DNA of 5,395 nt from Clostridiaceae bacterium. Its GTDB lineage: Bacteria > Bacillota > Clostridia > Oscillospirales > Acutalibacteraceae. This document shows, piece after piece, positions 1 through 5,294 of this stretch (position 1 is the first letter of the stretch; every line of letters starts with the position of its first letter). The notes beneath the pieces are model-generated. The model was given only the letters and a program-made list of their open reading frames with translations. It was not told the DNA's origin and did not search any database. The stretch lies in assembly GCA_904501875.1 (NCBI GenBank), contig CAJGCQ010000076.1:1-5395 (forward strand), read 5' to 3'. Position numbers and translations under genes: made by a program.

Positions 1-506
1 TAATGGGGGTTGGTATAAGCATATTTATGCTCAGAGGGGCCACAACAGGCGGAGTTGACATTATAGCAAAGCTTATCAACCGCAGATTTCAGCATATGAC
101 GGTGGGCAGGCTTATTCTTTTTGCCGACGCTGTTGTGGTGGCTATCTCGGCATTTGCATACAAAAATATTGAAAGCGCCCTTTACTCGATTATCGCTCTT
201 TACGCCTCGTCGAGGGTTATAGATATGATGCTTTACGGAGCGGATAAGGGCAAGATAATTTATATTATAACCGAAAAATCGCAGGAGATATCCCGTGAGG
301 TTATGACCCTTGTGAAAAGAGGAATTACCGTAATCGGTGTCACTGGGGCTTACACGGACAGACGGTTTAATATGCTTATGTGTACCGTAAGGCGCAACGA
401 GGTTTCCGCCGTCTGCAGGCTTGCACGGGAGAACGACAAAAACGCCTTTATAGTTATAGCCGAGGCGGGAGAAATTTTAGGCGAGGGTTTCAAACCCAAT
501 GTGTAA
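1..506 (+). CDS. YitT family membrane protein with C-terminal DUF2179 domain (5' partial)
   Basis: This is the C-terminal part of an integral membrane protein of the YitT family; its molecular function is not established. About 167 residues are visible, whereas the family is usually about 280-300 residues, so the N-terminal membrane segments lie before the window and the ATG at position 3 is an internal methionine. From that methionine, the family motif GATTGGVDIIAKLI lies at residues 12-25. Two hydrophobic stretches at about 36-52 and 56-78 look like the last membrane helices. Residues 82-165 form the soluble DUF2179 domain, with its hallmark segments GITVIGVTGAYT (107-118), an AFIVIAEA strand (148-155) and the terminal EILGEGFKP (157-165). 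It ends in TAA at 504-506. No good terminator separates it from the nrdD promoter. It shows no functional link to the downstream operon, and family assignment is secure. Confidence 0.92.
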   Translation, partial: MGVGISIFMLRGATTGGVDIIAKLINRRFQHMTVGRLILFADAVVVAISAFAYKNIESALYSIIALYASSRVIDMMLYGADKGKIIYIITEKSQEISREVMTLVKRGITVIGVTGAYTDRRFNMLMCTVRRNEVSAVCRLARENDKNAFIVIAEAGEILGEGFKPNV

Positions 507-548
507 AACGCACTAAAAAAAACATTTTTAAATTGTTGAAAAAGATAC

Positions 549-576
549 TTGATATTTCAAGAATTTGTGGTATAAT
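549..576 (+). promoter_or_regulatory. Sigma-A promoter of the nrdD-nrdG-dut operon
   Basis: A -35 element TTGATA (549-554, five of six bases of TTGACA) is followed by a 16-bp spacer and a perfect -10 TATAAT (571-576). The -10 is preceded by TGG at 568-570, giving an extended -10 (TGn) element. Transcription would start near 583, leaving a leader of about 65 nt before nrdD. A second possible -35, TTGAAA at 536-541, is too far from the -10. The promoter lies between yitT and nrdD, as expected for an independently transcribed reductase operon, and is flanked by NrdR-like boxes. Confidence 0.85.
555..570 (+). promoter_or_regulatory. Candidate NrdR box, upstream member of pair
   Basis: This 16-bp sequence fills exactly the spacer between the -35 and -10 elements. 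Against the NrdR-box consensus as I remember it (acaCwAtATaTwGTgt) it matches only 9 of 16 positions, but it keeps the outer CAA and TTGTG cores: CAAGAATTTGTG at 558-569. Ten of those 12 bases are shared with the downstream box CAAGATATTGTG (591-602). On its own it would be unconvincing. The case rests on the paired arrangement, 33 bp start to start, and on the gene it precedes. Confidence 0.5.
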
Positions 577-587
577 AGACTATGCTT

Positions 588-603
588 TAACAAGATATTG
601 TGT
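588..603 (+). promoter_or_regulatory. Candidate NrdR box, downstream member of pair
   Basis: This sequence matches the remembered NrdR-box consensus at 13 of 16 positions, with the right half ATATTGTGT (595-603) perfect and the left half CAAG imperfect. It begins about five bases after the predicted transcription start, where a bound repressor would block initiation or early elongation. NrdR is the ATP-cone-containing repressor of ribonucleotide reductase genes in most bacteria and typically binds two boxes about three helical turns apart, which fits the spacing here. The nrdR gene itself is not in the window. Confidence 0.65.
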
Positions 604-611
604 ATTTGAGA

Positions 612-638
612 GCCGAACACCAAAATTTCGGCGGGAGG
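612..638 (+). promoter_or_regulatory. nrdD leader hairpin and Shine-Dalgarno
   Basis: A perfect 6-bp stem, GCCGAA (612-617) with TTCGGC (627-632), encloses a 9-nt A-rich loop. It abuts the Shine-Dalgarno GGGAGG (633-638), which sits 9 nt before the ATG at 648 and fixes that start. The hairpin does not cover the ribosome binding site. It could stabilise the 5' end of the mRNA or simply keep the site exposed; a regulatory role is only inference. Confidence 0.5.
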
Positions 639-647
639 TAAAAAGAG

Positions 648-2825
648 ATGAAGATAATTAAAAGAAGCGGCGCAGAGGTTGATTTTAACGCTAAAAAAAT
701 TGAAATAGCGGTTAAAAAGGCCAACGAAAGCGTTGTCCCCAGCGAGCGCATGTCGGATATTCAGATAAAGCGCATTGCCGAGGATGTTGAAAGTGCGGCA
801 ATGAATGTCAACAGGTCGCTCGGCGTTGAGGAAATACAAGATATGGTAGAGGACCAAATTATGAATCAGCGCGCCTTCAGCGTTGCACGCCGTTACATAA
901 CCTACCGCTATCAGCGCGCCCTTGTAAGAAAGTCCAACACTACAGACGAGCAGATTTTAAGCCTTATCGAATGTAACAACGAGGAAGTAAAGCAGGAGAA
1001 TTCCAATAAAAACCCCACTGTAAACAGCGTTCAGCGTGACTATATGGCGGGCGAGGTAAGCAAGGATATAACAAAGCGCCTGCTGCTTGATACTGATATT
1101 GTTGAGGCCCACGAGCAGGGGCTTATCCATTTCCATGATGCGGATTATTTTGCACAGCATATGCACAACTGCGACCTTGTAAATCTTGAGGATATGCTCC
1201 AAAACGGCACCGTTATAAGCGGTACACTTATTGAAAAGCCTCATAGCTTTTCCACCGCCTGTAACATTGCCACCCAGATTATAGCGCAGGTTGCTTCTTG
1301 CCAGTATGGCGGTCAGAGCATAAGCCTTACGCACTTGGCTCCCTTTGTGGATATAAGCCGTAAAAAGATTTATGGCGAGGTTTGTGATGAATTCCGTGAA
1401 ATAGGTATGCAGGTTGACGAGGAAAAGACGAAGGAAATCACCGAAAAACGTCTTTTAAAGGAAATTTCAAAGGGCGTTCAGATGATACAGTATCAGGTTG
1501 TCACCCTTATGACCACAAACGGTCAGGCACCCTTCGTAACGGTATTTATGTACCTTAACGAAGCAAAGAACGAGCAGGAGAAGAGCGACTTAGCGCTAAT
1601 TATAGAAGAGGTTTTAAGACAGCGTTATCAGGGCGTTAAAAACGAAAAGGGCGTTTGGGTTACCCCTGCCTTCCCGAAGCTTATCTATGTGCTTGAGGAG
1701 GACAATGTAACCGAGGACAGTAAGTATTGGTATTTAACAAAGCTTGCCGCTAAATGCACCGCAAAGAGAATGGTGCCCGATTACATTTCCGAAAAGGTAA
1801 TGCTTCAAAACAAAATTGATAAAAATGGCGAGGGTCATTGCTACACCTGTATGGGCTGCCGCAGTTTCTTAACCCCTTATATAGACGAAAACGGCAAGGC
1901 TAAGTATTACGGCCGCTTTAATCAGGGCGTCGTAACCGTAAACCTTGTGGATATAGGTCTTTCGGCAGAGAAGGATATGGATAAATTCTGGCAGATTTTT
2001 GATAGCCGTATGGAGCTTTGCCACAGGGCGCTTCAGGCGCGTCACGAACGCCTTACAGGCACCGTTTCGGACGCCGCTCCTATACTTTGGCAGTACGGCG
2101 CACTTTTAAGACTTAAAAAGGGCGAGACCATAGACAAATATCTGCACGGCGGATATTCCACTCTTTCTCTCGGCTATGCGGGACTTTGGGAATGTGTTTA
2201 CAGTATGATAGGCAAAAAGCTTACCGAGCCCGAGGGCGAGGAGTTCGGTCTCCAAATTATGAAAAAGCTTAACGAATACACCGCCAAGTGGAAAGCGGCA
2301 GAGAATATAGATTATTCCCTCTACGGCACTCCTCTTGAAAGCACTACTTATAAATTTGCAAAAACCCTGCAAAAGCGATTCGGCACCATAAAAGGTGTGA
2401 CCGACAGGAACTATATAACCAACAGCTACCATGTGCATGTAACCGAGGATATCGACGCATTTGATAAGCTGGCGCTTGAGTCTAAGTTCCAAGCCTTGTC
2501 ACCCGGCGGAGCTATCTCCTATGTTGAAGTGCCGAATATGCAGAACAATCTTGATGCGGTGCTTTCGGTTATGCAGTTTATTTACGATAATATTATGTAT
2601 GCCGAGCTTAACACCAAGAGCGATTACTGCCATAATTGCGGCTATGACGGTGAAATTGAGATTAAGGAAAATAAGGACGGAAAGCTTGTTTGGAGCTGTC
2701 CTAACTGCGGAAATACCGATCAGGACAAGATGAATGTTGCTCGCCGCACCTGCGGTTATATCGGCTCCCAGTTCTGGAATCAGGGCAGAACACAGGAAAT
2801 TAAGGAAAGAGTGCTGCATCTGTAA
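648..2825 (+). CDS. nrdD: Anaerobic (class III) ribonucleoside-triphosphate reductase, catalytic subunit
   Basis: NrdD reduces ribonucleoside triphosphates to dNTPs in the cytoplasm under anoxia, using an oxygen-sensitive glycyl radical. The 725-residue length is full. An N-terminal ATP-cone regulatory domain spans about residues 1-92. In the catalytic barrel, HMHNCDLVN carries Cys175 and CMGCRSFL carries Cys404; these correspond to the conserved cysteine pair of the family, with Cys404 the likely thiyl radical site. Near the C-terminus a zinc-binding four-cysteine module (Cys661, Cys664, Cys684, Cys687) precedes the glycyl-radical loop RRTCGYIG with Gly703, then FWNQGR. All key residues are present and there is no intein or frameshift. 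Cys398 and Cys401 also precede Cys404 in a C-x2-C-x2-C pattern; whether this reflects the reductant used (formate or a thiol protein) cannot be decided here. The ATG follows GGGAGG by 9 nt. It is first in an operon with its activase and a dUTPase, and is probably NrdR-regulated. Confidence 0.98.
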   Translation: MKIIKRSGAEVDFNAKKIEIAVKKANESVVPSERMSDIQIKRIAEDVESAAMNVNRSLGVEEIQDMVEDQIMNQRAFSVARRYITYRYQRALVRKSNTTDEQILSLIECNNEEVKQENSNKNPTVNSVQRDYMAGEVSKDITKRLLLDTDIVEAHEQGLIHFHDADYFAQHMHNCDLVNLEDMLQNGTVISGTLIEKPHSFSTACNIATQIIAQVASCQYGGQSISLTHLAPFVDISRKKIYGEVCDEFREIGMQVDEEKTKEITEKRLLKEISKGVQMIQYQVVTLMTTNGQAPFVTVFMYLNEAKNEQEKSDLALIIEEVLRQRYQGVKNEKGVWVTPAFPKLIYVLEEDNVTEDSKYWYLTKLAAKCTAKRMVPDYISEKVMLQNKIDKNGEGHCYTCMGCRSFLTPYIDENGKAKYYGRFNQGVVTVNLVDIGLSAEKDMDKFWQIFDSRMELCHRALQARHERLTGTVSDAAPILWQYGALLRLKKGETIDKYLHGGYSTLSLGYAGLWECVYSMIGKKLTEPEGEEFGLQIMKKLNEYTAKWKAAENIDYSLYGTPLESTTYKFAKTLQKRFGTIKGVTDRNYITNSYHVHVTEDIDAFDKLALESKFQALSPGGAISYVEVPNMQNNLDAVLSVMQFIYDNIMYAELNTKSDYCHNCGYDGEIEIKENKDGKLVWSCPNCGNTDQDKMNVARRTCGYIGSQFWNQGRTQEIKERVLHL

Positions 2826-2840
2826 TATTGAATGTTAAAC

Positions 2841-2862
2841 GGGACGGTGTCCTCACCGTCCC
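2841..2862 (+). repeat. Perfect 9-bp palindrome after nrdD
   Basis: GGGACGGTG (2841-2849) and CACCGTCCC (2854-2862) form a perfect GC-rich stem with a TCCT loop, starting 15 nt after the nrdD stop. The sequence that follows (AAACCTATATTTTC) has no uninterrupted T run, so it is not a standard intrinsic terminator, though it could slow polymerase or protect the nrdD mRNA 3' end. The bases GGGACGG recur at 2917-2923, suggesting it is one end of a compound palindromic element. Similar GC-rich palindromes are commonly dispersed in clostridial genomes; that this is one of them is inference. Confidence 0.7.
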
Positions 2863-2865
2863 AAA

Positions 2866-2918
2866 CCTATATTTTCGGTGATTATCAGCGTGAAAAATCA
2901 CGCTAATAATAATATAGG
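2866..2918 (+). repeat. Large imperfect palindrome in the nrdD-nrdG spacer
   Basis: CCTATATT (2866-2873) is the exact reverse complement of AATATAGG (2911-2918). Inside lies a second, nearly perfect inverted repeat, 2881-2893 with 2898-2910, pairing 12 of 13 positions (core AGCGTGA/TCACGCT) around an AAAA loop. The only unpaired stretch is a 7-nt bulge at 2874-2880. With the flanking GGGACGG sequences the whole of 2841-2936 looks like a short, non-coding, MITE- or REP-like palindromic element. No transposase and no clear target-site duplication are visible. Confidence 0.65.
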
Positions 2919-2940
2919 GACGGCGTTCCGCTCGCCTTTT
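2919..2940 (+). repeat. Small GC hairpin followed by CCTTTT, related to a sequence near 5317
   Basis: GGCG (2922-2925) pairs with CGCC (2933-2936) over a 7-nt loop, followed by TTTT (2937-2940). The stem is too short for a confident terminator. Its sequence resembles 5317-5338 downstream of the tail gene, which also shows a 4-bp stem, a 7-nt TTC-containing loop and a CCTTTTA tail. This suggests two diverged members of one repeat family, or simply the right end of the palindromic element at 2841-2936. Confidence 0.35.
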
Positions 2941-2973
2941 AGTGTCATAAAAGGCAACCGCGTAACATGCCGA

Positions 2974-3050
2974 TATAATCTCCATCAGCCGCTGTCGGAG
3001 ATTTCGTAACCTATTTGTGCCGATGCTTTAGCGGCAGAATGGAGATTATA
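2974..3050 (+). promoter_or_regulatory. Inverted repeat that can sequester the nrdG ribosome binding site
   Basis: TATAATCTCCAT (2974-2985) is a perfect 12-bp reverse complement of ATGGAGATTATA (3039-3050). The 3' arm contains the nrdG Shine-Dalgarno GGAG (3041-3044) and ends at the base just before the GTG start. Inner pairs extend the fold: GCCGCT (2988-2993) with AGCGGC (3030-3035), and TCGG (2995-2998) with CCGA (3020-3023). A copy of GGAGATT at 2997-3003 can pair with the same anti-Shine-Dalgarno strand (AATCTCC, 2977-2983), giving a 7-bp alternative that would leave the ribosome binding site free. This resembles a translational switch. The 5' arm also contains a perfect TATAAT (2974-2979), but no acceptable -35 lies upstream. 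Pairing is seen directly; regulation is inferred. Confidence 0.5.
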
Positions 3051-3590
3051 GTGAACTATGCGGCGTTAAAAAAATTTGATATTGCAAACGGCCCCGGCGT
3101 CAGGGTTTCGCTTTTTGTAAGCGGCTGCCGCCATCATTGCAAAAACTGCTTTAACCGTGAAGCTTGGGACTTTAATTACGGAAAGCCCTTTGTGGAGGAT
3201 ACAGAAAAAGAAATACTCACAGAGCTTGATAAGGACTATATAAAGGGTTTATCACTTTTAGGCGGAGAGCCATTTGAGCCTGAAAACCGCAGGGCTTTAA
3301 CGGCTTTACTTAAAAAGGTTAAACAAAGAAATCCCGAAAAGCCCGTTTGGTGTTATACCGGCTTTGAGCTTGAAAAGCTTACAGACCCTACCGCTACCGA
3401 AATGCTTTCTTTAATTGATGTTTTGGTGGACGGAAAATTTGTTGAAGAGCTTAAAAGCCCCGACCTTATTTTCAGGGGCTCCTCCAATCAGCGTATATTG
3501 GATGTGAAAAAATCGCTCCAAGCGGGGGAAGCGGTATGGCTTGAGGGCGTTTGGCGAAGAAAAATGGGCTCAGGAAATATTTATGAATAG
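3051..3590 (+). CDS. nrdG: Anaerobic ribonucleotide reductase-activating protein (radical SAM)
   Basis: NrdG uses a [4Fe-4S] cluster to cleave S-adenosylmethionine and generate the glycyl radical on NrdD (here Gly703). From the GTG at 3051 the product is 179 residues, normal for the family. The radical-SAM cluster motif C-x3-C-x2-C is Cys26, Cys30 and Cys33 (CRHHCKNCF), preceded by the NrdG signature DIANGPGVRVSLFVSG (10-25). The SAM-binding GGEP motif is at 71-74, and a typical C-terminal stretch VLVDGKFV and FRGSSNQRI follows. I chose GTG at 3051 because NrdG proteins usually begin MNYA and GGAG lies 6 nt upstream. The in-frame ATG at 3039 and TTG at 3015 lack a ribosome binding site. It lies 225 bp after nrdD, longer than usual, behind a fold that can mask its ribosome binding site. 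Confidence 0.96.
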   Translation: MNYAALKKFDIANGPGVRVSLFVSGCRHHCKNCFNREAWDFNYGKPFVEDTEKEILTELDKDYIKGLSLLGGEPFEPENRRALTALLKKVKQRNPEKPVWCYTGFELEKLTDPTATEMLSLIDVLVDGKFVEELKSPDLIFRGSSNQRILDVKKSLQAGEAVWLEGVWRRKMGSGNIYE

Positions 3591-3602
3591 GAAGTTGTTA
3601 GA

Positions 3603-4046
3603 ATGGTAAAGGTTAATTTTAAAAAGCTTGATAAGAACGCACATCCGCCTACATACGGCTCTCAGTTTGCTGCAGGAGCGGATTTGTATGCCCTGACAGG
3701 TGGTGAAACCGTGCATTTTGCCCCCGGTGAAACTAAAATGATTCGCACGGGTCTTGCGGTGGAAATACCCGAGGGTTATGCGGGGCTGATTTATGCCCGC
3801 AGCGGGATTGCCACAAAAAGGGGACTTGCTCCTGCAAACAAGGTGGGGGTTATTGACAGCGACTATAGAGGAGAGGTTATGGTATCCCTCCATAATCATT
3901 CGGGCGCAGAGCAGGAAATAGCCGACGGCGAGCGTATAGCACAGCTTGTGATAGCTCCGTTTTTAGCGGCGGAGTTCTGCGAGGCCGAAGAGCTTTCGGA
4001 TACAGTACGCGGCGAAGGCGGCTTTGGCTCAACGGGTAAAAAATAA
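3603..4046 (+). CDS. dut: dUTP diphosphatase (trimeric dUTPase)
   Basis: Dut hydrolyses dUTP to dUMP and pyrophosphate in the cytoplasm, keeping uracil out of DNA and supplying dUMP for thymidylate synthesis. The 147-residue protein is full length, with the five trimeric dUTPase motifs in order: AAGADLYA (23-30), ARSG (65-68), GVIDSDYRGEV (82-92, with the likely catalytic Asp85 and Tyr88), GERIAQL (109-115) and the C-terminal arm RGEGGFGSTG (136-145). The ATG is 12 bp after the nrdG stop. The Shine-Dalgarno AGGAAG (3589-3594) overlaps that stop codon, so the two genes are probably translationally coupled. The pairing with a class III reductase is apt, since that enzyme can make dUTP directly from UTP. 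dUTPases also occur in phages, but the tight operon placement argues for a chromosomal gene. Confidence 0.97.
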   Translation: MVKVNFKKLDKNAHPPTYGSQFAAGADLYALTGGETVHFAPGETKMIRTGLAVEIPEGYAGLIYARSGIATKRGLAPANKVGVIDSDYRGEVMVSLHNHSGAEQEIADGERIAQLVIAPFLAAEFCEAEELSDTVRGEGGFGSTGKK

Positions 4047-4060
4047 ATACAAACTGATTT

Positions 4061-4101
4061 AAGAGGACTGCTTTATGGTTTTCCATACGGCAGTCTTTTT
4101 T
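4061..4101 (+). terminator. Rho-independent terminator of the nrdD-nrdG-dut operon
   Basis: Fifteen bases after the dut stop, GACTGC (4066-4071) pairs with GCAGTC (4090-4095). The stem continues inward through TATGG/CCATA (4074-4078 with 4083-4087), with one T-C mismatch and one G-U pair between, closing on a TTTT loop. A run of six T (4096-4101) follows directly, with another T-rich stretch after it. The A-rich left flank can extend pairing into the T run. This is a textbook intrinsic terminator and separates the nucleotide-metabolism operon from the phage-like gene downstream. Confidence 0.93.
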
Positions 4102-4110
4102 ATTTTGCAG

Positions 4111-4207
4111 AAAAAATTTTTTGAAGAGGTTTACAAAATGCCGTTTTATATCTTTCTGTATATAAAGGTAGAGGGGGTAGTCTGCCTTAAATACAATACG
4201 GAAAGGA
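4111..4207 (+). promoter_or_regulatory. Leader of the tail-fibre gene: A6T6 tract, weak promoter signals, hairpin, Shine-Dalgarno
   Basis: After the terminator comes AAAAAATTTTTT (4111-4122), likely intrinsically bent DNA and similar to an UP element. Possible -35 elements are TTGAAG (4121-4126) and TTTACA (4130-4135), and possible -10 elements are TATATC (4147-4152) and TATAAA (4161-4166), but no pair has ideal spacing, so any promoter is weak or differently specified. An 8-bp stem, AAGGTAGA (4165-4172) with TCTGCCTT (4181-4188) including one G-U pair, encloses a G-rich loop. The Shine-Dalgarno AAAGGA (4202-4207) is 10 nt before the ATG at 4218. The ribosome binding site is convincing and the promoter is not. 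Confidence 0.35.
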
Positions 4208-4217
4208 TGAAAAGCTT

Positions 4218-5294
4218 ATGATTTATATCAAAGTAAATGAAAACGGAACACTGCATACCTTTGACTGCACGGTTTCAGACAGTGTAAAATACGAAACGGT
4301 AAAATTTGATTTCCCGAATAGGTGGGAGGGCAGCACTAAGACAGCGGTATTCAGGGGCGAAAACCAGAAGATTAGCGTGATTTTAAACAGTGGCGGCGAT
4401 TTGTGCACCGGAGAGGACGAGTGCTATATACCGTATGAGGTAATTAAGTCACCCGAATTTACCGTTTCGGTTTTCGGCATTTTAGGTGACAGCCGAATCA
4501 CTACCACGCCCGCAGTAATAAAGGTAATACAAAGCGGTTACGGAGAAGGTGTTGAGCCTGCAAACCCTACTCCTGACGAATACGAACAGCTTGTTAGACT
4601 TGCAAACCAAACTAAGGAAATTGCCGAGTCTGTCCGCTTCGATGCCGATAACGGCGCTTTCAACGGAAAGGACGGATACACTCCTCAATTGGGTGTTGAT
4701 TACATCACAATTGACCAAAACACCGAATATATTTTTGACGGAGGAGATGCCGACCAAAGTATACCTACCGTTATAGCGGTAGATGATGAATTTTCCAAAA
4801 ATTCAAGTGACGCAATAGCAAATAAAACGGTTACAGCTAAATTTGAATCCACCGATAATGATATATCTGCTATTAATGAGATAATCAGCGGAATGTGGAG
4901 CAAAATCTACCCTATCGGTTCAATCTACATATCAGCGGCGAGCACATCACCTTCAAGCTTGTTCGGCGGCACTTGGGAGCAGATAAAGGATACATTTTTG
5001 CTTGCGGCTGGCGATACTTATACCTTAGGTGCAACGGGCGGCGAGGCTGAACACACACTTACGGCTAATGAAATGCCGACACACCGCCACCCAATGTATG
5101 CTTATTCCGAAAGTGCTTCGGAAACAGCGAGCGGCAGTGATTATGTTGGTGACAGAGCTGTTTATTTAAACTACACTACAGACAGCAGAAAAACATATTG
5201 GCAACAGCTGTTTCAAGCCGAAACGGGAGGCAATCAACCCCACAACAATATGCCGCCGTATTTAGCAGTCTATGTATGGAAAAGGATAGGTTAG
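4218..5294 (+). CDS. Phage tail-fibre / baseplate-type structural protein with Gp10-like C-terminal domain
   Basis: This 358-residue protein resembles receptor-binding or baseplate tip proteins of phages and prophages of gut clostridia. Residues 1-105 are beta-rich, with the pattern WEGSTKTAVF ... YIPYEVIKSPEFTVSVFG, and look like an N-terminal baseplate-attachment domain. A short helical linker (PTPDEYEQLVRLANQTKEIAESV, 117-139) could trimerise. A single collagen-like tract NGKDGYTPQLGVDY (149-162) follows, then a low-complexity D/S/N-rich region. The C-terminal domain begins YPIGSIYISA (231-240) and carries SSLFGGTWEQIKDTFLLAAGD, the His pair in EMPTHRHP (285-292) and the ending PHNNMPPYLAVYVWKRIG (341-358), typical of short-tail-fibre/Gp10 C-terminal domains in which histidines may bind metal. 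No signal peptide is visible. The gene is intact but has no visible phage neighbours; it may be a prophage edge, a remnant or a tailocin part. The fold class is fairly sure; the exact role is not. Confidence 0.82.
   Translation: MIYIKVNENGTLHTFDCTVSDSVKYETVKFDFPNRWEGSTKTAVFRGENQKISVILNSGGDLCTGEDECYIPYEVIKSPEFTVSVFGILGDSRITTTPAVIKVIQSGYGEGVEPANPTPDEYEQLVRLANQTKEIAESVRFDADNGAFNGKDGYTPQLGVDYITIDQNTEYIFDGGDADQSIPTVIAVDDEFSKNSSDAIANKTVTAKFESTDNDISAINEIISGMWSKIYPIGSIYISAASTSPSSLFGGTWEQIKDTFLLAAGDTYTLGATGGEAEHTLTANEMPTHRHPMYAYSESASETASGSDYVGDRAVYLNYTTDSRKTYWQQLFQAETGGNQPHNNMPPYLAVYVWKRIG

Noticed and set aside
380..661. 93-codon + strand frame overlapping the yitT end and the nrdD promoter
   Set aside because: It is an out-of-frame shadow of yitT that reads through the promoter and leader and has no domain or ribosome binding site.
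2841..2862. Intrinsic terminator after nrdD
   Set aside because: The stem is strong but no T run follows, and nrdG and dut appear to depend on read-through from the nrdD promoter.
2800..2985. 61-codon open frame on the minus strand across the nrdD-nrdG spacer
   Set aside because: It overlaps the nrdD end, runs through the palindromes, has no ribosome binding site or recognisable domain, and its Met-Glu-Ile-Ile start is only the mirror of the inverted repeat.
3015..3050. Upstream TTG (3015) or ATG (3039) start for nrdG
   Set aside because: Neither has a Shine-Dalgarno, and both add residues absent from typical NrdG N-termini. GTG at 3051 has GGAG 6 nt upstream and gives the usual MNYA start.
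4207..4221. Micro-ORF ATG AAA AGC TTA TGA overlapping the tail gene start
   Set aside because: Its ATG is part of the tail gene Shine-Dalgarno region and it has no properly spaced ribosome binding site of its own, so it is likely chance.
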